DNA from: Planctomycetota bacterium
GTDB lineage: Bacteria; Planctomycetota; Planctomycetia; Planctomycetales; Planctomycetaceae
Direction: 5' to 3'
Length of the DNA stretch: 34,806 bases
NCBI GenBank assembly: GCA_018242565.1
Contig: JAFEBR010000740.1
Location: 1 to 34,806, forward strand
In this document: one piece after another, positions 25,163 through 34,291 of the stretch
How the letters are laid out: each line of letters starts with the position of its first letter
How positions within the stretch are numbered: position 1 is the stretch's first letter
Program-made: the position numbers and the translations under genes
The notes under the pieces: generated by a model
The model's database searches: none
What the model saw: only the letters and a program-made list of their open reading frames with translations
What the model was told of the DNA's origin: nothing

Positions 25163-25338
25163 TGCTGCGAGTGTCAATCTAGCAATCCATTCGCGGAATA
25201 AAAAGGACAACGGGACCGCACCGGGAACTGTCCGGAATCGCGGTGTTTCTGCGGGGAAAGTCGAGTCGTTATGTCGGCCGCGAAGGGCGACTTTGAGCCT
25301 CAACCTCCCTCTGGCTTCCCCTCCCCCCGCTCGTTAGG

Positions 25339-28300
25339 ATGGAAAATCTCTCTCAGGTATTCAACGAAATGCACTATGTTCCCGAATCATCGCGCGCCTT
25401 TCTGGAAGGTGAAGCAGACGGCACAGGCCGGCCTGCCGAGTCTGAAGTGGGGTTTCATGTTTCGGCAGCGCCCATCTATGTCCTGACGGCGATTGTGGCC
25501 GGCCTGTTGGCGATCGATTTTCTCGCCGGCTTTACGGCGGATCCGCGGTGGCTGGCCTGGCGCAGTCTGTTTGGTTTTCGTCTGGCTCTGCTGGCCGCCG
25601 TCCTGGGGGGGGCCAGGATTCTGTACCACACCCTCGAAGGCCTGTTCGCGGGACGGGTGGGGGCGGACCTGGCTTTAACGATTGCCTGCCTGGCGGCCAT
25701 TCTGTTGGGTGAGCATTCCGTTGCGGCGCTGGTGGTGCTCATCGCTCTGTGTGGCGAGAGTATCGAAGGCTATACGGTGGACCGCGCGTCGAGTGCCATC
25801 CGGCGGATCTTCCAACTTTGCCCTCAAACGGCGCATGTCGTGCGCGACGAACGCGAAACCGATGTGCCGGTCGAATCCCTGGTGGCGGGTGATCGAGTGG
25901 TCGTTCGGCCGGGGGAACGAATCCCGGTTGATGGACTGCTGCAATCGGGTACGACGGCAGTGGATCAGAGCGCACTGACCGGCGAGAGTTTTCCCATCGA
26001 TAAGACAGTCGGCGATCGCGTGTTTGCCGGAACGCTGAATCAGTTCGGAGCGATCGTCGTCGACGTCGAAAAAGTCGGGACGGCCACCGCCTTCGGTCAG
26101 GTGGTCCAACTCGTTGGCGCGGCGGCAGCCCGTAAGGCGCCGCTCGAACGCACGGCCGATCGCCTGGCACGGTACTTTCTGCCGGTAGTTCTGGCCCTCG
26201 CGGCAGCGACCCTCGTTGGCTGGCGCCTGAAGTCGGGCACCTGGAGCGCCGGTTGGATGCCCGCACTGGGGGTGCTGGTGGTGGCCTGCCCTTGTCCCCT
26301 GGTGTTGGCTACGCCGTGCGCCGTCATGGCTGCCATGGCCTGGTTGGCGCGTGCCGGCATCGTCATCAAAGGTTCGATCGCCCTGGAACGACTGGCCCGG
26401 ATTGACCGGATCGCCTTCGATAAAACCGGAACACTGACCGAAGGTCGTCTGCAGATTGGTGACGTGCAGACGATTCCTGAACTTGATGCCACCGAATTGC
26501 TGCGCATCGCCGCTGCTGCTGAAAAGTCGAGCGAGCACCTGTTGGCACGCGCCATCGTCGCCGCGGCGGAATCTCGGAATGTCGTAGTCCCCAACGCGGG
26601 GGAAATCACCGCACACCCCGGTTTGGGCGTTTCCGCCCGAGCCCCGTTGGTGATGCTGCCCGAGCAAATCTGCCCGCCGAATCTCGCAGTGGAAAATCCA
26701 CAGTGCCTGCTCGTTGTCGGGAACCGACGCCTCTTGGAGTCGCTGGGGGGGGCGATTCCGGCCGATTGGGACGCACGCTTGCTGGCCATTGATCAGGCTG
26801 GCCAGTCCCCCATTTTTGTAGCTGTGCAGTTCGGTGAACTCGCCGCCTCGGCTGAGGCCGTTTCTGTGCCCCGATTACTGGGTGTCATTGGCGTTCGTGA
26901 TACCCTGCGTGCGGAATCGCCCGCCGTCGTGCGGGAACTGAAGGCCCTCGGGATCCGCTCGGTGTCGCTGTTGACCGGCGATCGTCGCCAGGCAGCGAGT
27001 GCTTTAGCCGCCCAGATCGCGGAGCTCGATGATGTGCAGGCCGAACTGCTGCCGGCTGACAAGGCCCACTGGATCGAACGCGAAGTCGCGGCGGGGGGGC
27101 ATGTGGCAATGGTCGGCGACGGTGTCAACGATGCACCGGCTCTCGCCGCCGCCACGGTCGGATTGGCTTTGGGCCGAATCGGCAGCGATCTCGCAGCCGA
27201 AGCCGGCGACGTGATTCTCATGGGGGATCCATTGGCTCCCCTGCCCAGTCTCCTGCGCCTGTCTCGACAACTCGTCCAGGTCATCCAGCAGGGCATCTAC
27301 CTGTTTGCGTTCGGTTTGAATGGCTTAGGTGTCGTGCTGTGTGCCTGGGGGATTCTCAATCCCGTCGGCGGGGCATTGTTCCACGAGTTTGCGTCGCTCG
27401 CCGTGATGATCAATTCCTTGCGGCTGTTATGGTTCGAGCGTTGGGACCGCACCGCCCTCGGGCGCGCAGCGACAGCTTGTCTCGAAACGCTCGAGCAATT
27501 GGCCGATCGTCTGGCACCCGCCCGCATTGTGATGTGGCTGGTGCAGCGCTGGCAGGTCGTTTTGAAATCGTCCGTGGTCGCCGTGGGGATCGGGTATCTC
27601 CTGTCTAATTGTCTGCTGCTCTCTGCGGATGAATCCGCACTGGTCTCGCGATTTGGCCGGTATCAAACCACGCTTGAGGCGGGTTGGCATTGGCGCTGGC
27701 CGTATCCTCTGGAAGTGATTCGGCGCGAGAAAGTGCACCAGTTGCGATCGCTGCCCGTGGGGTTTCGGTCTGAACGGGGTGCTGCCTCGGCACGCGGCAA
27801 TTTCGTGCGGCCGGTGGAATGGCAGGCCGAACATAATGAGCGAGGCTATGTCGCCGTGCCGGGGGAATCATCGCTGCTGGCGGGCGATGAAGTCGCGCTG
27901 GAACTGACCGCTGAGGTGCATTATCGCATCACCAGCCTGCGCGATTACGTGGAGGGGACGAGCCAGCCCACCGCCCTGCTGAGGTCGGCCTCGGAAGGGG
28001 CCATTCGCCAGGTTGTCGCGGCCCGCGTACTCGATGAAATTCTGGCGGAGTATCGCCGGGAGGTCGAAGACCGCTGCCTGCAGGCGATTCGTGAGGCGAT
28101 CTCGACGTATCGACTTGGAATCGAGGTCGATCATTTCTGCCTGCTCGATGTCCACCCGCCCACGGCCGTCGTCCCCGCCTATCGCGACGTGGCCAATGCC
28201 ATGGAAGAGCAGGAGCAGTCCCGGAATCTGGCGCAGGTGGAATATGCCCGACGGGTTCTCTCGACCGGCGGCGAGTCGGCTATTCGCGCACTCAGCACAG

Positions 28301-28770
28301 AGTTCCGCCCCGCTCAGGCCGGAGGCCCCGGACGATCAACCAGTGGGAATGTGGCCGACTGGACTCTGACGGATGATGCGTGGGCCCGGTTGGTCGACGA
28401 AAGCGCAGGCGAAATGCTGTTGTCTGGTCAGGCGGCGGCCAGGTTGCTGGAAGCGCGGCGCAGTGCGACGCGCGAGTGGAACATTGCGACCGGACAGGAA
28501 GCGCGGTTCAGTGCCCTGGCCTCGGTCCAACGAACAGAGCCCGAATTGAGCCGTTTTCAGCTCTACTGGGAGACTCTGGAGCGTGTCCTGGGAAGTCGCC
28601 CGCTGACGATTCTGGATCCCAAAACCGGGCGGACCCATCTCTATCTGGCGGATCCGGAACGATTCAATCTCAACCCCAGCAGCATTTTGCCGGCGTCACA
28701 GTCGACGAATTCTGTTCTGCCAACAACGGCCGGTGAACGCGCTCCGCCACCCGGCGGCCGGGAGCAATAA
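25339..28770 (+). CDS. P1B-type metal ATPase fused to an HflK-like SPFH domain
   Basis: One uninterrupted chain of 1,143 residues. Residues 44-697 form a heavy-metal P-type ATPase: eight membrane segments, TGES (214-217), the membrane CPC motif (317-319), phosphorylation site DKTGT (361-365), TGDR (546-549) and GDGVND (593-598). There is no N-terminal HMA metal-binding domain, and the usual SEHP is SEHL (398-401). After a linker, a ninth helix (about 742-762) leads to an HflK-type SPFH domain (about 763-970): [44 protein letters not shown] and [17 protein letters not shown]. Topology puts the ATPase catalytic loops in the cytoplasm and the SPFH part outside. A C-terminal 170-residue extension follows. 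It starts an operon with two more SPFH genes. The start is uncertain: a second ATG lies at codon 11, and neither has a strong ribosome site. Confidence 0.93.
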   Translation: MENLSQVFNEMHYVPESSRAFLEGEADGTGRPAESEVGFHVSAAPIYVLTAIVAGLLAIDFLAGFTADPRWLAWRSLFGFRLALLAAVLGGARILYHTLEGLFAGRVGADLALTIACLAAILLGEHSVAALVVLIALCGESIEGYTVDRASSAIRRIFQLCPQTAHVVRDERETDVPVESLVAGDRVVVRPGERIPVDGLLQSGTTAVDQSALTGESFPIDKTVGDRVFAGTLNQFGAIVVDVEKVGTATAFGQVVQLVGAAAARKAPLERTADRLARYFLPVVLALAAATLVGWRLKSGTWSAGWMPALGVLVVACPCPLVLATPCAVMAAMAWLARAGIVIKGSIALERLARIDRIAFDKTGTLTEGRLQIGDVQTIPELDATELLRIAAAAEKSSEHLLARAIVAAAESRNVVVPNAGEITAHPGLGVSARAPLVMLPEQICPPNLAVENPQCLLVVGNRRLLESLGGAIPADWDARLLAIDQAGQSPIFVAVQFGELAASAEAVSVPRLLGVIGVRDTLRAESPAVVRELKALGIRSVSLLTGDRRQAASALAAQIAELDDVQAELLPADKAHWIEREVAAGGHVAMVGDGVNDAPALAAATVGLALGRIGSDLAAEAGDVILMGDPLAPLPSLLRLSRQLVQVIQQGIYLFAFGLNGLGVVLCAWGILNPVGGALFHEFASLAVMINSLRLLWFERWDRTALGRAATACLETLEQLADRLAPARIVMWLVQRWQVVLKSSVVAVGIGYLLSNCLLLSADESALVSRFGRYQTTLEAGWHWRWPYPLEVIRREKVHQLRSLPVGFRSERGAASARGNFVRPVEWQAEHNERGYVAVPGESSLLAGDEVALELTAEVHYRITSLRDYVEGTSQPTALLRSASEGAIRQVVAARVLDEILAEYRREVEDRCLQAIREAISTYRLGIEVDHFCLLDVHPPTAVVPAYRDVANAMEEQEQSRNLAQVEYARRVLSTGGESAIRALSTEFRPAQAGGPGRSTSGNVADWTLTDDAWARLVDESAGEMLLSGQAAARLLEARRSATREWNIATGQEARFSALASVQRTEPELSRFQLYWETLERVLGSRPLTILDPKTGRTHLYLADPERFNLNPSSILPASQSTNSVLPTTAGERAPPPGGREQ

Positions 28771-28834
28771 CTGGCTCCCCACCTGTTGAGTTGGCTGTCC
28801 TTCGATCAAACATTTGAACCCATTGAAATCTGGT

Positions 28835-29953
28835 ATGTCTGCGCTGATCTCTGATCAACCTTCCGCATCGCCGAGTCGCTGGCTGCGAGCCCTCGGCACG
28901 GCGGTGTTATTGGTCTTGTTGTTGCATGTCATTGTGACCTCCGTTTTGTTCGTGGATGAAACGGAATTTGTCATCGTCGAGACACTGGGCCGCATTGTGG
29001 CGGTGTATGATCGCGTCGATCCGTCGCGCAGTGACCGCGGGTTGCATCTGAAATTCCCCTGGCCGGTCGGCACCGTCCGCCGCTTCGATCGCCGACAACA
29101 GTTGTTTGATCCTCCCGGTCGGGAGATGTTCACCCGCGACAAGAAGAACGTCACTGTCAGCAGTTACCTGTGCTGGAAGATTGCAGATCCACCCGCCGGT
29201 GAGGTTCCGCTGCTGGAACGTCCCGTGGTCAAGTTTTTCCAGGGACTGGGAACGATTGAGACGGCGGAATCGAGACTGGAAGCCCGCGTACGTTCCGCCC
29301 TCGAAATTGAACTCGGGCAGGTCGAACTCTTGCAGTTGCTGCATGTGGGCACGACGGATGGAGGCCCCGACGGCGACAGCCCGCTGGGGCAGATTTCGCG
29401 TTCGGCGCTTGATCAATTGCGTGGTCAGGTCGAGGCCGAGTCGAGCACGAGTCGCCTGGGGATTGAACTGGTGGACCTGCGGATTAAACGCATCAATCTG
29501 CCCGAAGGCAATCGGCAGGCGGTGTACGAGCGGATGCGCACGGAACGAGAACGAATCGCCGAACGCTACCGCAGTGCCGGGCTGGCCGAGAAATCTCGCA
29601 TTGAAAGTCAGGCCCGTCGCCAGAGTGATGAATTGCTGGCGCGGGCTGAAGCCGACGCCGAGCGAATTCGCGGCGAAGGGGAAGCTGACGCAATCCGCAT
29701 TCTCAACCGGGCCCATGCCCAGGATCCGGAGTTTTACGAATTTCAGCGGACGCTGGCCACCTATTCACGAGTCCTGTCGGACAAGACGACGCTGGTCCTG
29801 TCTTCGGGAAGCCGTTTGTTCAAATTGCTGACGGAAGGTGTTCCGCCACCCAGCGTCAAACCGGTGGAACCGACGGCCCGCAAGGAACTGCCTGAAGAAC
29901 CGTCGGACTCACCCGTGATCGAATTGCCGGAACCGGCGCGGGAGCCGAATTGA
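28835..29953 (+). CDS. hflC: HflC-like SPFH membrane protein
   Basis: A 372-residue protein. I prefer the ATG at 28835 to a TTG seven codons earlier. One N-terminal anchor (about 17-38, GTAVLLVLLLHVIVTSVLFV) precedes an SPFH/band-7 domain (VDETEFVIVETLGRIVAVYD, then GLHLKFPWPVGTVRRFDRR). The helical region has the HflC-like signature RMRTERERIAERYRSAGLAE followed by a long coiled coil rich in Ala/Glu/Arg (about 230-300), with SRLFKLL near the end. In E. coli, HflC with HflK forms a cage around the FtsH protease. Here the upstream partner is fused to a metal ATPase. The Pro/Glu-rich tail (about 335-372) is not typical of HflC. It follows the fusion gene by 64 nt. Confidence 0.88.
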   Translation: MSALISDQPSASPSRWLRALGTAVLLVLLLHVIVTSVLFVDETEFVIVETLGRIVAVYDRVDPSRSDRGLHLKFPWPVGTVRRFDRRQQLFDPPGREMFTRDKKNVTVSSYLCWKIADPPAGEVPLLERPVVKFFQGLGTIETAESRLEARVRSALEIELGQVELLQLLHVGTTDGGPDGDSPLGQISRSALDQLRGQVEAESSTSRLGIELVDLRIKRINLPEGNRQAVYERMRTERERIAERYRSAGLAEKSRIESQARRQSDELLARAEADAERIRGEGEADAIRILNRAHAQDPEFYEFQRTLATYSRVLSDKTTLVLSSGSRLFKLLTEGVPPPSVKPVEPTARKELPEEPSDSPVIELPEPAREPN

Positions 29954-30147
29954 AACGCGATCTCGAAAAACTCGGCGGCGGCGTTCGCTCGCGTCTGGAA
30001 TCACAGTTGCGGGCCGGGTGTTGCCATCATGGCCCGGCGCGTAAGAGAACCGCCTGGCTGTCTGCCAGCATTCAGTACAACCTGCGGTCGCATGGCTTTA
30101 TCTCACCAGAGCACACGCTCAGTCTCGCGTCAGGAGCGCCCCAATGA
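29950..30147 (+). CDS. Possible 65-residue protein nested between two SPFH genes
   Basis: A TTG-initiated frame that overlaps the upstream SPFH stop by 4 nt (TTGA, 29950-29953) and the next gene's start by 4 nt (ATGA, 30144-30147). Both junctions are the kind used for translational coupling, and the frame fills the gap exactly. The product is basic (MKRDLEKLGGGVRSRLESQ start) with two adjacent cysteines followed by two histidines (CCHH, about 25-28), and has no membrane segment. Codon usage is not clearly coding, and a 6-bp hairpin (30013-30018 with 30033-30038) lies inside. The double overlap could be chance. I rate it as a candidate only. Confidence 0.35.
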   Translation: MKRDLEKLGGGVRSRLESQLRAGCCHHGPARKRTAWLSASIQYNLRSHGFISPEHTLSLASGAPQ

Positions 30148-31142
30148 AGCGGGTGTTGACCGGCCTGGTGATCGTGTTGGTGGTGTACGTCCTCACCGGC
30201 TGTTATGTCGTGCGCGGCAATGAACAGGCCCTGGTTCGCCGTTGCGGCCGGGCCGTGCCCGGTTTGATCAAGGGTGGCTTGCACATCGATCTCCCCTGGC
30301 CTTTCGCACAGATTCAGCGCGTGAATGTGTATGAACTGCGTACGATCTCGGTCGGCAATGTGCCGTTGGAATCGTTCGAGGGCGCCGGCTTCTTGCGCGA
30401 AGCGGGCCTTGACCGTCAGGCGGAATTCTTGACCGGCGACAAGAACATTTTGAACCTGCAGGTCAACATTCATTACTTGATTGTTGATCCCCATCGGTAT
30501 TTCTTCGGAAGCCAGGCTCCTGAAATCGGCCTGAAACTGCTGGCCGAATCACTGGTGACAGAGACCATCTCGCAATGCAGTGTCGATTATGTCCATCCGC
30601 TGGGGCTTAACGAATTGCGGGCGCTGCTCACCCGGTTGGTGCGCGACGCCGTGGCGCAGCAGCCTTGGGGATTGTCGGTCGATGACGTGACGATTGCCGG
30701 CGTGCTCCCCCCGGTTGAAGTCAAAGCCGCGTTTCTGGATGTGTCGAACGCCCGGGCGGAACGCGATCGCGTTATCAGCCAGGAATTGGCGCGAGGCGAA
30801 AAGCTGAAAGCGTCGTCCGAGGCTGGTGCCAGGCAGTTGCTGGATCGGGCCGAGTCCGACCGGCTGGCACGCGTGCAGGCAGCCCGTGGTTCCGCCGATC
30901 GATTTTTACGGGTGATCGGGCAGATGCAACGCGAAGCAGAGTCGAATGAACAGTCGTTACAGGAGGTCCGCCGGGCCACAATGCAGCGATTGTGGACTGC
31001 GGCTCTGGAAGGACTGTTGCCGCGGCTCACGCGCCAGATCCTGCTGGATTCGCAGCAACCGCTCGACGTGTTTCTGGTGAATCCGGCCCCCTTAACGCCG
31101 GTCATTCCAAGTGCACCGTCCCAGAACGAAGGCGCGAAATAG
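30144..31142 (+). CDS. HflK-like SPFH protein with a lipobox
   Basis: A 332-residue SPFH protein. The N-terminus is a lipoprotein-type signal: KR, a hydrophobic core (VLTGLVIVLVVYV) and lipobox LTGC with Cys20. Without processing the same stretch would serve as a membrane anchor. The band-7 part follows HflK: GNEQALVRRCGRAVPGLIKG, LHIDLPWPFAQIQRVNVYEL, FLTGDKNILNLQVNIHYLI and VLPPVEVKAAFLDVSNARAE. A coiled-coil region (about 210-290) precedes a conserved-looking LLPRLTRQILL. It is the last gene of the operon with the ATPase-SPFH fusion and the HflC-like protein, and probably forms a mixed assembly with them. Confidence 0.88.
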   Translation: MKRVLTGLVIVLVVYVLTGCYVVRGNEQALVRRCGRAVPGLIKGGLHIDLPWPFAQIQRVNVYELRTISVGNVPLESFEGAGFLREAGLDRQAEFLTGDKNILNLQVNIHYLIVDPHRYFFGSQAPEIGLKLLAESLVTETISQCSVDYVHPLGLNELRALLTRLVRDAVAQQPWGLSVDDVTIAGVLPPVEVKAAFLDVSNARAERDRVISQELARGEKLKASSEAGARQLLDRAESDRLARVQAARGSADRFLRVIGQMQREAESNEQSLQEVRRATMQRLWTAALEGLLPRLTRQILLDSQQPLDVFLVNPAPLTPVIPSAPSQNEGAK

Positions 31143-31257
31143 AGTCGGTTGACGCGAGTTCAATGTTCGGACGCGCAGTCACGAAGCACAGCATTCTATG
31201 TGGCACAGCCCCCCACCGCCGATCTCAGCAGAGACTCGGCGATAGCGGTCGGGCGAC

Positions 31258-32598
31258 TCAGGAATCGACGGTTTCCAGAGCGCGCGTCACATTCCCGGCG
31301 AGATTGTCGATTGCGGCCAGTCGACCGGCACAGCGGGGATGGGCAAAGATGCGGACTCGCTTCACATAATCGTCGAATTGCGTGCCGGCCAGCGCCCGCA
31401 CGACGGGTGACACTTCCCCCAATGGGCGATAGCGGCCTTCCTTCGGAAAATAGATATCCACCCGGAATTCAACTTCCCGGTCACCTGGAGGGGCGTCGAT
31501 CAACAGATCGGTCCCTTCCAGTCGCTCGCCGATTTTCGCACCCAGGACCTCCGCCAGTCGCTGGGCACAGCGAACCAGGTAGTCAAATGGCCGACGGGCC
31601 AACCGATGATAGACCTCGGCGTGGTGATGCAGCGTGAATTCCGCTACCCGTTTGTAAATCTGGCGGCGCGGGCCGAAGATCCCTTCGAGCAACGGCTCAC
31701 ATGATCCGCCGCGTGCCAGTTGGCGCAGGTCGTGGATGACGTCGGCTTCTGTTTTCTGGAACAGTTCACGCAGATCGAGCCGGTCGCGCAGGTCGAAAAA
31801 CGCTCGCGCGAACATGCAGGTGGCCGACCGCACAGCGTGGTGCCAATACACTTCGCTGAACATGACGTAACGGGCAAACACCATCAGTTCCGCGGCGGTC
31901 TTGCCTTTGTAATTGAGTGCGAGTCCGTCTCCCGCCTCGTTGAGCACGAGTGATTGAATCAGCCGATGCTTATCGAAATTCCTCCCGTAGGGAACGCCAC
32001 AGTGCAGGCTGTCGCGCCCGAGATAATCCATTTTGTCGATGTCGATCGGTCCCGAGAGAATGGATCGCAACAACCTCAACCGGGGGGTATCGGTGCGTGG
32101 GACCAGCACATCCAGGACTTCCTCGGGAGCGATGTGCCATTCGGCTTGCAGGACCTGGGCGAGTTCTCGCTGGGGAGACAAAAACTCCGCCGCGAATTCC
32201 TCGTGCGGGGGCAGGTCGGCCAGGCCCATGTCTTCGATCGGATGGCAGTAGGGCCAATGTCCCAGATCGTGCAGCAGGGCGGCCGTCATCAGCACCTCGG
32301 CTGAGTGACAATCGACAATCTGCCGAAAACGTTCATCTTTGGCAAGCTGCCACAGATACCGAAGTGCATTGTGAAACACGCCCAGGGCGTGTTCGAAGCG
32401 GGTATGCATGGCTCCGGGGTAGATGCGCGAGACCAACCCCAACTGCGAAATCTGCGCGAGCCGGCGAAATTCCACGGTATCGACCAGGGCGCGGACCCGC
32501 GGGGTGAACGGCACATCCTGTTCATCGGGAATTCGTACAATTCCCTGGCCGGCATCGAGCCGGGCCAATTCTGGTATGTCCCTGAGTACGTGCTTCAT
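31258..32598 (-). CDS. HD-domain phosphohydrolase (SAMHD1/dGTPase-like)
   Basis: A 446-residue cytoplasmic HD-superfamily enzyme. The metal-binding residues are visible: His70 (HTRFEHALGV), His110-Asp111 (ALLHDLGHWPYCHP) and the distal DIDKMDYLGRD (186-196). These patterns match the SAMHD1/bacterial dNTPase-like group, whose members remove triphosphate from nucleotides, but the substrate here is not shown. The N-terminal RALVDTVEFRRLAQISQLG (about 36-54) is also typical. The C-terminal 200 residues hold helical bundles. It is convergent with the SPFH operon (115 nt apart). A good promoter lies about 185 nt upstream. Confidence 0.9.
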   Translation of the reverse strand: MKHVLRDIPELARLDAGQGIVRIPDEQDVPFTPRVRALVDTVEFRRLAQISQLGLVSRIYPGAMHTRFEHALGVFHNALRYLWQLAKDERFRQIVDCHSAEVLMTAALLHDLGHWPYCHPIEDMGLADLPPHEEFAAEFLSPQRELAQVLQAEWHIAPEEVLDVLVPRTDTPRLRLLRSILSGPIDIDKMDYLGRDSLHCGVPYGRNFDKHRLIQSLVLNEAGDGLALNYKGKTAAELMVFARYVMFSEVYWHHAVRSATCMFARAFFDLRDRLDLRELFQKTEADVIHDLRQLARGGSCEPLLEGIFGPRRQIYKRVAEFTLHHHAEVYHRLARRPFDYLVRCAQRLAEVLGAKIGERLEGTDLLIDAPPGDREVEFRVDIYFPKEGRYRPLGEVSPVVRALAGTQFDDYVKRVRIFAHPRCAGRLAAIDNLAGNVTRALETVDS

Positions 32599-32929
32599 GC
32601 CGGCGAGATTGTGCCCTGTGCGACGGGTCAGTTGATTTCAAATTCCCACGACCGCAGTGGGTGCGCTGATGAAAGATTGGCTGTTTCCGCAGCTTGCGCT
32701 ACGGCCGACGTGGCGGGGCACAGAGCCTGAGTCTCAGTGACCCCGAGATTGGCAGGAGAAGATCCTGCACCAATGCGGCCCGATTATAGGCGGACGAAAA
32801 TCACTCGGGCAAGCGGCTGCAACCGGCAGCCGTCGCGGGCCTCGCGATTCTCGCAGAGCACCGCTCGGCTGCTGAGCCGAGAACAAACAGGACGGCAGTC
32901 GCCATGCGTGCAGCGTCTTGACTCGCGTC
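32599..32929. other. 331-nt spacer between hpnH and HD-domain genes
   Basis: It holds the promoter described at 32783-32812 and the long 5' leader of the HD-domain gene. I see no gene or named RNA in it. Confidence 0.45.
32783..32812 (-). promoter_or_regulatory. Sigma70-type promoter of the HD-domain gene
   Basis: On the minus strand TTGCCC (32812-32807), an 18-nt spacer, then TATAAT (32788-32783). The perfect -10 box points to the HD-domain gene with a leader of roughly 175 nt. Confidence 0.5.
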
Positions 32930-34090
32930 TTAGCGCGTGATGATCGGCAATTGATAGGCTGCCGTGGACACCGATTCTCGGGGACTCGCCGGCGTCGGGA
33001 ACGGAGCCTCGCTGTCGAGCGGTTGCAAAAGCGGCCGACCGGTCGTTTTGGGGGGCTCAGACGAAGACTTGTCGTCCGGAATCCCAAACAGGACCGCCCG
33101 CACGGTTTGCAGAAAGCCACTGAGCGTGCCGAATGTCGCGGCGACCGCGCTGGGTTCATAACCGCTGTGCACCATGCAGTCACTGCAGTGCGGGTTGCCG
33201 CTCTGGCAACCGTAATTCTCCCACTGAGTCGATTCCATCAACTCCTGGAACGACTGCGTGTAGCCTTCCTGCAGCAGATAGCAGGGCTTCTGCCAGCCGA
33301 AGATGTTGTAAGTGGGGTTGCCCCACGGGGTGCATTCGAGTTTCCACTTGCCCTGCAGGAACATCAGGAACAGCGGCGACTGGTTGAATTTCCAGCGGCG
33401 CGAAGCCTTTTCCAGCGTGCGGCGGAACAGTTGTACGGTTTTGCGGCGTTTCAGGAAGTGCTCTTGATCGGGGGCTTTTTCGTAACTGTACCCCGGCGAC
33501 AGCATCATCCCTTCCACTCCCAGTTCGGTCATCGCATCGAAGAACTGGCGGACGCGTTCAGGTTCAGCACCGTCAAACAGCGTTGTGTTGGTGGTGACCC
33601 GAAAACCGGCGGCAATCGCTGCCCGGATGGCGCGTTCGGCGATGTCGTAAGTTCCTTCCCGGCAGACGGCATGGTCGTGCTCTTCGCGCAAGCCATCCAT
33701 GTGAACCGAAAATGAAAAGTACTTCGAGGGCTGGAATCGATGCAGGTGCTTTTCGAGCAGCAGCGCATTCGTGCACATGTACACGTACTTCTTGCGCGCC
33801 ACGATACCCGCCACGATCTCATCAATCTGGGGGTGCAGCAGTGGCTCACCACCCGGAATTGCCACCATCGGGGCACCGCACTCATCGACGGCACGCAGGC
33901 AGTCTTCGACCGAGAGGTTCTTTCGCAGAATGTCGCCGGGATACTGGATCTTGCCGCATCCCGCACACGCGAGGTTGCAGCGAAACAGTGGCTCCAGCAT
34001 CAAGACCAGTGGATATCGCGTTACGCCGCGCAGCTTTTTGCCCAGCACGTACGTTGCAACAGTCCACATCTGCGAAATGGGAACACCCAT
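32930..34090 (-). CDS. hpnH: HpnH, radical SAM adenosylhopane synthase
   Basis: A 386-residue radical SAM protein of hopanoid synthesis. HpnH adds adenosine to diploptene to make adenosylhopane, the precursor of extended hopanoids. The start MGVPISQMW at 34090 is fixed by GGGAGG six bases upstream. The [4Fe-4S] motif is Cys38, Cys42 and Cys45 ([11 protein letters not shown]), followed by [13 protein letters not shown] (SAM-binding GGEP) and the conserved [16 protein letters not shown]. The C-terminal DUF3463-like part has [19 protein letters not shown] and [19 protein letters not shown] proline/serine-rich tail of about 45 residues extends it beyond the usual length. It lies downstream of the protease gene with a hairpin between. 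No other hpn genes are in view. Confidence 0.95.
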   Translation of the reverse strand: MGVPISQMWTVATYVLGKKLRGVTRYPLVLMLEPLFRCNLACAGCGKIQYPGDILRKNLSVEDCLRAVDECGAPMVAIPGGEPLLHPQIDEIVAGIVARKKYVYMCTNALLLEKHLHRFQPSKYFSFSVHMDGLREEHDHAVCREGTYDIAERAIRAAIAAGFRVTTNTTLFDGAEPERVRQFFDAMTELGVEGMMLSPGYSYEKAPDQEHFLKRRKTVQLFRRTLEKASRRWKFNQSPLFLMFLQGKWKLECTPWGNPTYNIFGWQKPCYLLQEGYTQSFQELMESTQWENYGCQSGNPHCSDCMVHSGYEPSAVAATFGTLSGFLQTVRAVLFGIPDDKSSSEPPKTTGRPLLQPLDSEAPFPTPASPRESVSTAAYQLPIITR

Positions 34091-34233
34091 TAATGCCTCC
34101 CTGCAAAAAGTTATCTGGGTTCGGCCAGCTTGATAGCAGTTTTTCGCTAATTTGTCAGCGTCAATTTGTAAAAACTGCCAAAATTTCCCAACTGCCTCGG
34201 GGCGCCGGCACGATCGAGACGCCACCAAGCAGA

Positions 34234-34266
34234 ACACGCCGTCGGGCCAGTGACCCGACGGCGTGT
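34234..34266 (-). terminator. Hairpin after the Prc-type protease gene
   Basis: ACACGCCGTCGGG (34234-34246) pairs perfectly over 13 bases with CCCGACGGCGTGT (34254-34266), with a 7-nt loop. On the minus strand it comes 25 nt after the protease stop and is followed by TTCTGCTT, a weak U-tract. It is a probable terminator that separates the protease gene from hpnH. Confidence 0.7.
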
Positions 34267-34291
34267 GCAAGAGGCGATCAATCTGACCAGG

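Noticed and set aside
31218-31240. Hairpin between the SPFH operon and the HD-domain gene
   Set aside because: Only five outer pairs with internal mismatches and no U-tract on either strand, so it is not called as a terminator.
34091-34270. N-terminal extension of HpnH from 34270
   Set aside because: The GGGAGG site before 34090 and the family's conserved MGVPISQ start decide for the shorter form.
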